Source: Acidimicrobiia bacterium
Lineage (GTDB): Bacteria; Actinomycetota; Acidimicrobiia; IMCC26256; PALSA-610
Assembly: GCA_017882905.1 (NCBI GenBank)
Contig: JADGOO010000099.1
Span: 1 to 34,607 of the forward strand
Reading direction: 5' to 3'
DNA length: 34,607 bases
How positions within the stretch are numbered: position 1 is the stretch's first letter; the number at the start of each line of letters is the position of its first letter. A program made the position numbers and the translations under genes. Of the stretch, positions 22,965 through 29,885 are shown one piece after another. The notes under the pieces were generated by a model. It was not told the origin of the DNA. It saw only the letters and a program-made list of their open reading frames with translations, and ran no database searches.

Positions 22965-23759
22965 TCACGCCGCGGCCGGTTGCGCCTCGTGTTCCGGGTC
23001 GTGACCGGCACGCGTGACGAGGCCGGCGAGCACGTAGCCCAGGCCGAAGATCGTGAACCCGGCCACGGCGTCGAGGAAGTAGTGGTTCGCGGTGAACACG
23101 ATCACGCACACCGTGAGCATGGGGTACAGCGCGGCGGCCGCCTTCGCCCAGGGCCGGCGTAGTCGCGGAACGAGCACGCACGCGCACCAGAGCGCCCAGC
23201 AGCAATGCACGCTGGGCATCGCGGCAAACTGGTTCGAGAGCTTGCTGACCGCGCCGGAGCTGAACGACCAGAACGTCGGGTCTTTGGCGAGCGTGTCGAT
23301 GTAGCCAAACTGCGCGGGCAACAGACGCGGCGGCATGAGCGGGAACGAGTAGAAGCCGATGAGTGCCATGCCGGTGGCGATGGCGAGCGTGTTGCGCCAG
23401 CGCGGGTAGTCGTTCGTGAACTTGCGGAACAAGAAGATCGCCGCGCCGATCGTCACGATGAAGTGCAACGATCCGTAGAAGTAGTTGCACGCAATGATCA
23501 AGGGCCGTACGTCGCGCGCCCATTCGTGCACCGGCTGCTCGTGGTAGATGTGCAGCCACTTCTCGAAGTCGATGAGCTTGTACGCGTTGGCTTGAGCATT
23601 CGCGCTCGATGCATTCGAGTGGTTGCGCACCGCCGAGTACACGACGTAGTACACGAGCACCGCGATGAGCTCGGCCCACCAGTACAACACGCGCCCGCCG
23701 CGCAGCGCGCGCGCTCCGGGCAGCTTTCGAGCCGCAGTGGGGGTGTCCGTCGCAGTCAC
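22965..23759 (-). CDS. PAP2-superfamily membrane enzyme (inositolphosphotransferase-like)
   Basis: A 264-residue membrane protein with about five or six hydrophobic helices in the PAP2_3 branch that includes Aur1/Ipt1 inositolphosphorylceramide synthases. The active-site motifs are FPLMPPRLLP (139-148), the PSVH motif in MPSVHCCWA (181-189) and HYFLD (His226, Asp230). These catalyse transfer or hydrolysis of a lipid phosphate or phosphoalcohol head group at the membrane surface. The start is GTG 23759, which overlaps the stop of the upstream gene (GTGA), so both are translated together. The joint operon with a lipid-transport-like protein suggests lipid or glycolipid remodelling; the substrate is not known. 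Confidence 0.86.
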   Translation of the reverse strand: MTATDTPTAARKLPGARALRGGRVLYWWAELIAVLVYYVVYSAVRNHSNASSANAQANAYKLIDFEKWLHIYHEQPVHEWARDVRPLIIACNYFYGSLHFIVTIGAAIFLFRKFTNDYPRWRNTLAIATGMALIGFYSFPLMPPRLLPAQFGYIDTLAKDPTFWSFSSGAVSKLSNQFAAMPSVHCCWALWCACVLVPRLRRPWAKAAAALYPMLTVCVIVFTANHYFLDAVAGFTIFGLGYVLAGLVTRAGHDPEHEAQPAAA

Positions 23760-24739
23760 TCGGCGTGCGGTGAGACCTCGGCGTGCACGGGGCGACGCCC
23801 GGCCGCGAACGCAGGCGCGCCGAGCAGGCTCACGGCCAGCAGCGACCCATACCAGAGCAGACCGAGCGCGATCGCTTGTCCGTGCGACGCGCCCAACGGA
23901 TGGAGCAGCAGCACGAGAAGACCTTCGCGCAGCCCGAGGCCGTTGAGCGAGATCGGCAGCACCTGGACCATCGCAACCGCGGGCACGTAGGCGACGATCG
24001 CGGCGAAGGGCACGTGCAGGGCGAGCCCCGCGGCGATCAGCGCGATCGAAGCCGTGTAGGCGGCCTGGTAGGCAATGGCCGTACCGAGCACGGCGAGCGC
24101 GCGCCGCGGGGAGCGCCGGAGTGCGTCGACGCCGACGTGCACTCGTCCGATGAAGCGCAGCCAGTTGCCGCGGCCGACGAAACGACCCGCCGCGCGCGGG
24201 TGCCCGGCGAGATACAGGATGGCGCCGAGCAACGCCAGCGTGACGCTCGAGACGAGCAACGCGATCCACGCGTGATCGGCGCTGAACAGTGAGGGCCGGA
24301 GCAAGAAGCCCAGCACCACGAGCAGCGGCAGCGCGACGAAACCCGTGAGTCGTTCCAACGCGACCGACGCGAACGCCGTCTCGGTGCCGCCCAGCGAGTC
24401 GGCCGAGCGCGCGACCCGGAGCACGTCGCCGCCGATCGTGGAAGGCAGCACGTTGCCGACGAACAGACCCGCGAACGTGGTGGCCGTGAGCGACCACACC
24501 GAGGGTGGCTCGCGGAAGAGCGCGATCACGCGTTGCCAGCGCCACGCAGAGAGCACCACCGCCACGATTGCGACGGCAACGGCAGCAGCGAGGAACGCCA
24601 CGGTGCGCGCGGTGGCCCCCGACGGGAAGGCCTCGTCGAGGTCGGGCGCCTTGCGGACGAGCAGTGCGATGAGGCCGAGGCTGACGACGAGGCGCAGCCA
24701 CAACATGGCGCGCGCCCGTGCCGTGCCCTTGGCCGTCAT
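23756..24739 (-). CDS. LPG-synthase TM-region (UPF0104/flippase-like) membrane protein
   Basis: A 327-residue membrane protein with about eight hydrophobic segments, matching the transmembrane domain of lysylphosphatidylglycerol synthase/MprF as a free-standing protein. Recognisable blocks include WRWQRVIALF (67-76), LFVGNVLPSTIGGDVLR, ERLTGFVALP and PISLNGLGLREGLLV. There is no C-terminal aminoacyltransferase domain, so it would translocate or channel a lipid, not synthesise LPG. The start at 24739 is supported by TAGGCT eight bases upstream and by the basic start MTAKGTARARAMLWLRL. A divergent PAP2 gene starts 21 bases away. The downstream gene overlaps its stop by three bases. Confidence 0.85.
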   Translation of the reverse strand: MTAKGTARARAMLWLRLVVSLGLIALLVRKAPDLDEAFPSGATARTVAFLAAAVAVAIVAVVLSAWRWQRVIALFREPPSVWSLTATTFAGLFVGNVLPSTIGGDVLRVARSADSLGGTETAFASVALERLTGFVALPLLVVLGFLLRPSLFSADHAWIALLVSSVTLALLGAILYLAGHPRAAGRFVGRGNWLRFIGRVHVGVDALRRSPRRALAVLGTAIAYQAAYTASIALIAAGLALHVPFAAIVAYVPAVAMVQVLPISLNGLGLREGLLVLLLHPLGASHGQAIALGLLWYGSLLAVSLLGAPAFAAGRRPVHAEVSPHAE

Positions 24740-24747
24740 GGCGTGAC

Positions 24748-24753
24748 AGCCTA
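24748..24753 (-). promoter_or_regulatory. -10-like box for the LPG-synthase-like gene
   Basis: Minus-strand TAGGCT, eight bases before ATG 24739, inside the 21-base gap between two divergent start codons. The same bases overlap the GAGAG Shine-Dalgarno region of the plus-strand gene. Confidence 0.45.
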
Positions 24754-24760
24754 GAGAGCG

Positions 24761-25375
24761 ATGGCTACGCCGACGGCACCACCGCGCGCCGGTCGAGCGG
24801 CCCTTGCGGTCGCTACCGCCGCGGCCCTCGTGTTCGTAGCTGTGGGGATCGTCGCCGCGCAGCGTCCCCTGCCGCGCTGGGATCACGACGCGGTGCAGCA
24901 CGCGTTGACCTGGGACGAGCACGCCGATCTGGTGCTGCGCGTCGTCATGCAGTTCGGCACCACGAGCGTCGCCATCGTGCTCGCCGTGCTCATCGGGGTG
25001 TTGCGCCGGTCGCTTCGTTGGGCGGTCGCGGTCCTCGGCAGCGCGTTCGCCGCGTCGTGGGCGGCCTCGGGTGCGAAGCACATCTGGACCCGTCCCCGTC
25101 CCGGTGTCGCGTTCGGCGACATCGCGCCACGCATCTTCACGGCCGGCTACGGCTTCCCGTCGGGCCACGCGACCGTCGCCGCGGCGGTCGCGGTGACCCT
25201 CGCTGGGGCAACGCCTCGGCGGTGGTGGGCGCTCTTCGCCGCTCTGGCGCTCGGCACCGCCGTTGCCCGGGTCGCGTTCGGCGTGCACTTCGTGATCGAC
25301 GTCGTGGGCGGGCTCGCGCTCGGCGCCTCGGTCGGCGCGCTGGCGGTCTGGTTCGCACGGCGCTCGATAGGGTGA
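24761..25375 (+). CDS. PAP2-family phosphatase (classic type)
   Basis: A 204-residue membrane phosphatase with about five helices and the full three-part PAP2 signature: Lys106 with Arg113-Pro114 (KHIWTRPRPG), PSGH (133-136, in YGFPSGHATVA) and ARVAFGVHFVID (Arg170, His176, Asp180). It dephosphorylates lipid phosphates such as undecaprenyl diphosphate or phosphatidate on the outer face of the membrane. Its N-terminus (MATPTAPPRAGRAALAVATAAALVF) looks like a membrane anchor. AGAGAG lies just upstream of the ATG. The start codon is 21 bases from the divergent LPG-synthase-like gene, and a small membrane gene follows six bases after the stop. Confidence 0.9.
   Translation: MATPTAPPRAGRAALAVATAAALVFVAVGIVAAQRPLPRWDHDAVQHALTWDEHADLVLRVVMQFGTTSVAIVLAVLIGVLRRSLRWAVAVLGSAFAASWAASGAKHIWTRPRPGVAFGDIAPRIFTAGYGFPSGHATVAAAVAVTLAGATPRRWWALFAALALGTAVARVAFGVHFVIDVVGGLALGASVGALAVWFARRSIG
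25368..25373 (+). promoter_or_regulatory. -10-like box for the small membrane gene
   Basis: TAGGGT, seven bases before GTG 25381, within the last codons of the PAP2 phosphatase gene. It could give an internal leaderless transcript for the two downstream membrane genes. Confidence 0.4.
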
Positions 25376-25380
25376 TCCAG

Positions 25381-25620
25381 GTGAGCGTGACACCTCCGGT
25401 GCCGGCTGAGATCGACCAGCCGCGGGCCCGTCCCCGCGAGGCGCTGTTCTACGTGCTCGCGTTCGTCACCTACGTGGCGGCCTCGATCTGGCAGAAGTTC
25501 CTGCTCAACTGGGTCGTCGGGCCATTGTGGCTGATCGCCTGGGTCGAGATCGGAACCCGCATCCGGCGGCGACGAGCTGCGACCCGCGCCGCTCGGGTCA
25601 GCGCCCCGGAGGCCGTGTGA
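25381..25620 (+). CDS. Small membrane protein (79 aa)
   Basis: A 79-residue protein starting VSVTPPVPAEIDQPRARPRE, with one or two hydrophobic helices (about 22-40 and 44-58) and a very basic C-terminus (RIRRRRAATRAAR). I do not recognise it as a named family. GTG 25381 is preferred because TAGGGT lies seven bases upstream; GTG 25372 overlaps the upstream stop and is the alternative. Its stop overlaps the next start (GTGA at 25617-25620), so it is translated together with the YdjM-like gene, and the conserved-looking arrangement of three membrane genes suggests a shared role. Confidence 0.75.
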   Translation: MSVTPPVPAEIDQPRARPREALFYVLAFVTYVAASIWQKFLLNWVVGPLWLIAWVEIGTRIRRRRAATRAARVSAPEAV

Positions 25621-26507
25621 GCTGGGCCGCCCACCAGTTCGAGATCTACGCCGTCGAGAACCATGCACCGAAGAAGATCGCCGGCAAGCTGAGCTTTTTC
25701 GCCATCTTCCTCGGCGACTTCACGCCCGACTTCCTCGCCAAGTTCTGGGTCTACGGCATCACGATCAACGGCCATCACTACGGCGCGTCGAAGCCCGACC
25801 AGTGGCACCGCGGCTGGCCCGGCTTCGGCTTCAGCCACACCCTGTTCTTCGGGGCCATCGTCGCGGCGCTCATCTGGAAGTTCTCGAAGAACCCGGCGTG
25901 GACGGCCGGCTACATGCTCGGGATCGCTGCGCACGTGATCACCGACATCAACGATTCGATCGGCACGATGCTCGTGTTCCCGTTCCTCACGAAGAACTGG
26001 AGCATCGGGACGTGGGCCTACGCGGCCACCGTCAAAGGCGGTAAGTACTTCGACGCGGCGGCGTACTACAGCAGCCCCGGCCTGCTCATGGACCTGTTCT
26101 GGTTCTGCGTGGTCCTGCTCTCGTGGCGCTGCCTCACGCGCGAGTACTGGCGTACGCGGATCGTGCCCGCTGACCCACGCGCGTGGGCGTTCTTCGGGCG
26201 GTACCTCTCCGAGCCCGGGCTCGTCGCGCTGTACCGCGCGACGTTCTTCTACGGGGTCGGCCGCATGGTCTCGTGGACGACGTGGGCGCATCTCATCGCC
26301 CGGCCCGTGATCAACGGTGTCCACTATCACGGCTACCCGTGGGACCTGTCGTGGGGTGGTCCGTGGTGGGTCACTGCCGTGCACCTGCCGGCCGTGAACC
26401 GATGGCTCGTACTTCCCGTCGCGCTCACGCTGCTGTTCGTGACGTTCCGCGCGGTGCTCGCGCTGTGGGATCCGATGCAGCGCGTCGCAGCGGAGCGAAG
26501 ACCCTAG
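25617..26507 (+). CDS. Putative membrane-bound metal-dependent hydrolase (YdjM-like)
   Basis: A 296-residue membrane protein resembling the YdjM/DUF457 group of putative membrane metal-dependent hydrolases. Candidate metal residues are His6, LGDFTPDF (Asp34, Asp38), GFSHTLFFG (His74) and GIAAHVITDINDSIG (His106, Asp110). Several hydrophobic helices follow, including RTRIVPADPRAWAFF then FFYGVGRMVSWTTW near the C-terminus. The substrate is unknown. The GTG start at 25617 overlaps the stop of the small membrane gene, so the two are co-translated. It is probably the last gene of the plus-strand run, since a short inverted repeat follows before convergent genes begin. Confidence 0.78.
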   Translation: MSWAAHQFEIYAVENHAPKKIAGKLSFFAIFLGDFTPDFLAKFWVYGITINGHHYGASKPDQWHRGWPGFGFSHTLFFGAIVAALIWKFSKNPAWTAGYMLGIAAHVITDINDSIGTMLVFPFLTKNWSIGTWAYAATVKGGKYFDAAAYYSSPGLLMDLFWFCVVLLSWRCLTREYWRTRIVPADPRAWAFFGRYLSEPGLVALYRATFFYGVGRMVSWTTWAHLIARPVINGVHYHGYPWDLSWGGPWWVTAVHLPAVNRWLVLPVALTLLFVTFRAVLALWDPMQRVAAERRP

Positions 26508-26536
26508 GGGTGCTCGCCGCCCCGTACATCAGGAGC

Positions 26537-26552
26537 GCTCACGAGCGTGAGC
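26537..26552. terminator. Possible bidirectional terminator hairpin
   Basis: GCTCACG and CGTGAGC form a perfect 7-bp inverted repeat with two bases between the arms, so a real hairpin would use six pairs and a four-base loop. It lies between convergent genes ending at 26507 and 26575. There is no U-tract, so it would be a weak or factor-dependent terminator. Confidence 0.4.
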
Positions 26553-26574
26553 ACCAGTGCGTGGGGTGGGCGGT

Positions 26575-26877
26575 CTAAATCGTGGCGACGCGCACGAGGT
26601 TGCGCGCGAACACTCGCCGGTCGACGCGCGGCCGAGCCGCGCGGAGCGCGGCGGCGAAATCGGCGTCGGCCGTGGTCTGCGGACCGAGGATCGCGACAGG
26701 ATCGAGATCGAGGGCTCGCAGGAAGTCGACGACGCGCGCGTCGCGTTCGGCGCGCGTGCGGCCGACCGGTACGCCCAACGACTCCATCAGCTTGCGGCCG
26801 CCGCCTCTCGCCACGCTCGTGACGATGCTGGCGTTCGCGGCGATGAAGTCGACGTTCGTGACGCAGCCCATGCACAT
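26575..26877 (-). CDS. Small hypothetical protein with N-terminal CxxC
   Basis: A 100-residue protein starting MCMGCVTNVDFIAANASIV, so a CxxC sits at residues 2-5. The rest is soluble, helical and basic at the C-terminus (RPRVDRRVFARNLVRV). I do not recognise the family. The CxxC could bind metal or undergo disulfide exchange, or be a chance feature. The start at 26877 is supported by TAGCCT seven bases upstream; the longer frame runs into the ATPase gene and looks non-coding. It follows the ABC ATPase gene by 28 bases on the same strand, but its own -10-like box suggests it may be transcribed separately. Confidence 0.68.
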   Translation of the reverse strand: MCMGCVTNVDFIAANASIVTSVARGGGRKLMESLGVPVGRTRAERDARVVDFLRALDLDPVAILGPQTTADADFAAALRAARPRVDRRVFARNLVRVATI

Positions 26878-26884
26878 GCCGAGA

Positions 26885-26890
26885 AGGCTA
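26885..26890 (-). promoter_or_regulatory. -10 box for the CxxC small gene
   Basis: Minus-strand TAGCCT, seven bases before ATG 26877, and the same hexamer as before hemQ and the MBL-fold gene. No Shine-Dalgarno sequence is seen. Confidence 0.5.
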
Positions 26891-26905
26891 CCGGGCTTCG
26901 CTCGA

Positions 26906-27883
26906 TCAGGAATCGCGGCGGCGGAAGTCACGTAGCGCCCAGCTCGTGACGGTGGAATCGGTGCGCGCTCGAGCCGTGGCACTCCGCGGCAGCCGGAACA
27001 TCGGGCCCAGCTCACCGAAGTACTGCCCCGGCGCCGCCACCATGACCACTTCCTCCGGGCCGTCGGTGCGCTCGCGCACGAGCTCCACCTCACCGGCCTC
27101 GACCGTGAACACGCGCTCCGCCGGGTCGCCTTGGCGGAAGAGCACCTCACCGGCGGACAGCTCGACGCGCTCGGGTGGTCCTTCGCGCCCAGCGGCCTGC
27201 GGTGTGAGCTCGACCACGCGGTCGGCGAGCGGGAGCAAGCGCTCGTCGTGGGTGGAGACCACCACGATGCGGCCGGGCTGCGCGAGCGTGCGCAGCAGCT
27301 GGATCACGCCTTCGACCTGCACGTAATCGAGGTGGGCCGTGGGTTCGTCGGCGAGCACGAGGCTGGGCTCGTTCGCGAGTGAGCGCGCGATCGCGACGCG
27401 CTGTTGCTGGCCGCCCGACATGTCGTCCGGGCGGTGGTCGAGGCGGTGACCCAGGTCGACGTGCTCGAGCAGCTCGCGCGCTCGGCGACGCGCGGCTGAG
27501 CCGCGCACACCGGCCAGGCGCATCGGCACCATCACGTTCTCGACCGCGGTGAGACTCGCAAGAAGGTTGAACGACTGGAAGATCACACCGACCTTGCGCA
27601 GTCGGTAGTTGGCGAGCGCGGCGCCCGACAGCGCGGTGACGTCGGTCTGGCCGAGCATGATCCGGCCGGCCGAAGGCTTGAGGATCGCCGCCATCGACGA
27701 GAGCAACGTGGTCTTGCCGCAGCCGCTCGCGCCGAGCAGCAGCACGAGCTGACCGCTCGGTACGTGCAGGTCGAGGCCGTCGATCGGACGAACGGCGTAA
27801 CCACCGCTCGAGTACTCGATCGTGAGCTGATCGACGACGAGCTCGTCGTCGGTACCGACGGCTTCGGTGATCGTTTCGGTCAT
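26906..27883 (-). CDS. ABC transporter ATPase fused to a cyclic-nucleotide-binding domain
   Basis: A 325-residue protein. Residues 14-230 are an ABC ATPase of the MacB/LolD type: Walker A GASGCGKTTLL (51-61), Q-loop Gln103 (FQSFN), signature MSGGQQQR (155-162), Walker B LVLADEP (175-181) and switch His212. Residues about 240-322 form a Crp-like cyclic-nucleotide-binding domain with SAGEVLFRQGDPAERVFTVE and the phosphate-binding cassette FGELGPMFRLPRSATARA, keeping Gly290, Glu291, Arg300 and Ser301, the residues that contact cAMP in Crp. Nucleotide control of an export ATPase is therefore plausible. The ATG follows GGAGG in the end of the permease gene, three bases after its stop. A smaller ligand-free role of the domain cannot be excluded. 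Confidence 0.92.
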   Translation of the reverse strand: MTETITEAVGTDDELVVDQLTIEYSSGGYAVRPIDGLDLHVPSGQLVLLLGASGCGKTTLLSSMAAILKPSAGRIMLGQTDVTALSGAALANYRLRKVGVIFQSFNLLASLTAVENVMVPMRLAGVRGSAARRRARELLEHVDLGHRLDHRPDDMSGGQQQRVAIARSLANEPSLVLADEPTAHLDYVQVEGVIQLLRTLAQPGRIVVVSTHDERLLPLADRVVELTPQAAGREGPPERVELSAGEVLFRQGDPAERVFTVEAGEVELVRERTDGPEEVVMVAAPGQYFGELGPMFRLPRSATARARTDSTVTSWALRDFRRRDS

Positions 27884-27886
27884 CGA

Positions 27887-28921
27887 TCAGCCTCCGAACG
27901 CCAAGGCGGGATCGGTGGCGACCGCGCGCCGCACGCCGGCCAGGCTCCCGACGAGGCCGAGAGCGAGCGCCACGACGAAGATCAATGGGTACGAGCGCGT
28001 CGGAACCTCGACCGTGATCGGAAACGATGGTGCGAGCGCCTTCGAGACGACGATGGACACCAGGCCGGCGGCGAGTGAGAGCACCACGGCCTGCGCGGCG
28101 ATCGCGACGAACACGTGGTGGTTACGGGCACCCATGGCTTTGAGTGCGGCGAAGTCGCGTGTTCGCTCGAGTGCCGTCATGTAGAGGATGGTCCCGATGA
28201 TCCCGGCGGCAACGATCCAAAGCAGGATGTCGAGAAACGAGACGGTCGACGCGGCAACCTTGATCGCACGCGTGAGCGTGCCGCGAACTTCGGCGTTCGT
28301 CATCGCCTGGAACCCGCTCGGCGCGGTTGCGTGGCCCCGCACGACGAGCGCCGACGCAACGCGCTGGCCCCCGGCGAACAGCTGCTGGAGCGCACTGATC
28401 GGCAAGGCGATCACGTTGGTGCCCGCGAAGTAGCTGACGCCGTGCATCTCGCCGACGACGCGCACCTGGGCTCCCAGCATCGAGATGGTGCTTCCGATGG
28501 GCTTGTTGAGACCATCGTTGACGACGACCTCGCCGCTGCGGGCCGGCCAGCGCCCACCGGACAGCGGGAGGGCGTCGCCGGTGCCGAGCACGTTGACGTT
28601 GACGCGGTTGCCCGGCTTCGGTTGCACCGCCGTGGCCACCACGAGCAACGGGTCCACGTTGCGGACGCCGGGCTGCGCGCGCACCTGGGCCGCGGCGTCT
28701 TGCGAGATGAGGTGATCAGGCGTGAACGGTCCGGAGCCGCCGGCGCTCACGAGCCATTCATCGGCCTTGAACGTGGCGACGGTACGGGCCGCCTCGTTGC
28801 GCAGCGACGCACTGAAGCCGTCGAGCAGCAACGTGATGCCGAACACGAGCCCGACTGCGATCACGGCAGTGATGAACCGGCGCCGACGCATCTGCAGATC
28901 GCGCAACGCGATGGACCACAC
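27887..28921 (-). CDS. ABC transporter permease (MacB/FtsX type)
   Basis: A 344-residue permease with the MacB layout: one N-terminal helix (about 17-35), a large extracytoplasmic domain (about 36-225) and three C-terminal helices (about 226-250, 270-293, 311-333). The FtsX signature ERTRDFAALKAMGA (252-265) follows the second helix and would contact the ATPase. Such mechanotransmission exporters move lipids, peptides or toxins out of the membrane instead of importing solutes. The start is GTG 28921 with AGGGGG upstream. The ATPase gene starts three bases after its stop, so the two form one transporter. The cargo is unknown and no adjacent adaptor protein is present. Confidence 0.91.
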   Translation of the reverse strand: MWSIALRDLQMRRRRFITAVIAVGLVFGITLLLDGFSASLRNEAARTVATFKADEWLVSAGGSGPFTPDHLISQDAAAQVRAQPGVRNVDPLLVVATAVQPKPGNRVNVNVLGTGDALPLSGGRWPARSGEVVVNDGLNKPIGSTISMLGAQVRVVGEMHGVSYFAGTNVIALPISALQQLFAGGQRVASALVVRGHATAPSGFQAMTNAEVRGTLTRAIKVAASTVSFLDILLWIVAAGIIGTILYMTALERTRDFAALKAMGARNHHVFVAIAAQAVVLSLAAGLVSIVVSKALAPSFPITVEVPTRSYPLIFVVALALGLVGSLAGVRRAVATDPALAFGG

Positions 28922-29049
28922 TCTGCTTGCCCCCTGGTTGCCCGCGCTACCGGCCGCATCCTACGGACGAGCGTTGCGGAACCGCCACCGGGCGCTCGAC
29001 GGCAAGCACCATGATGAGCGACGATGTCGCCCTGGCAACAGGAGGAACG

Positions 29050-29871
29050 ATGCGCATCACGACGGACGACGGGGTCGAGCTGGCCGTCGAAATGACCGGA
29101 GCCGGCCCCGGGCTGATCCTGGTGCACGGCTTCGGCGGGGCCAAGGAAGACTTCGCCGGGCATGTGGCAGCGCTCTCGGTCACGCACGCGGTCGTGGTGT
29201 TCGACCATCGAGGTCACGGCGCGAGCGGCAAGCCTGACGACGTGGCGTCGTACTCGCTCGAGCGCCTGCGGGCCGACACGCTTGCGGTTGCCGACGCCAC
29301 CGGCCTCGAGCGCTTTCGTCTGCTCGGCCACTCGATGGGTGGGATGGTCGTGCGGCGTATCGCGATCGATCACTCGGAGCGGGTCGACGCGCTCGTGATG
29401 ATGGACACATCGCCGGGTCCCATTCCCGGTTTCGACGCGGCATTGCTCGACGCTGCCGCGAACGTCGCGATCGACGAGGGAAAAGAAGCGTTGAAGGCGC
29501 TCCTCGATCTCGCGGGCGCGCTCGAGACACCTGCATATCGCCGCATGCTCGTGGAGGCGCCGGGCTATCAGGAGTTCGTCGAGCGGAAGTGGAACGACGT
29601 CTCGCCCATCATGTGGGGCGCGCTCGCACGCGCCATCGGTCATCAGAGCGACGATCTCGACGCGATGCGCTCGCTTGCGATGCCCGTGCTCGTGATCGTC
29701 GGTGATGAAGACGAAGCGTTCCTTCGTCCTTCGCGAGCGATGGCGGAGGCCGTTCCCGGCGCGCAGCTCGCGGTGATCCCCGACGCCGGACATTCACCGC
29801 AGGCCGAGAACCCCCGCGCCTGGTACGTGGCGCTGTCGGACTTCCTCGCGGCCGTGCCGGCCGTGGCCTGA
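29050..29871 (+). CDS. Alpha/beta-fold hydrolase
   Basis: A 273-residue alpha/beta hydrolase with the nucleophile elbow GHSMGG (Ser95), an acid residue in VGDEDEAF and the catalytic His in DAGHSP, so the triad is complete. The oxyanion region is LVHGFGG (24-30), and FDHRGHGASG (51-60) is typical of esterases and haloperoxidase-like enzymes. No signal peptide is seen, so it acts in the cytoplasm. The substrate cannot be told from sequence. ATG 29050 has a near-perfect Shine-Dalgarno sequence (AGGAGG, four bases upstream); starts further upstream are not supported. It is followed after 14 bases by the ThDP enzyme and is divergent from the ABC permease across a 128-base gap. Confidence 0.9.
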   Translation: MRITTDDGVELAVEMTGAGPGLILVHGFGGAKEDFAGHVAALSVTHAVVVFDHRGHGASGKPDDVASYSLERLRADTLAVADATGLERFRLLGHSMGGMVVRRIAIDHSERVDALVMMDTSPGPIPGFDAALLDAAANVAIDEGKEALKALLDLAGALETPAYRRMLVEAPGYQEFVERKWNDVSPIMWGALARAIGHQSDDLDAMRSLAMPVLVIVGDEDEAFLRPSRAMAEAVPGAQLAVIPDAGHSPQAENPRAWYVALSDFLAAVPAVA

Positions 29872-29885
29872 GCGGCGCGTTCACG

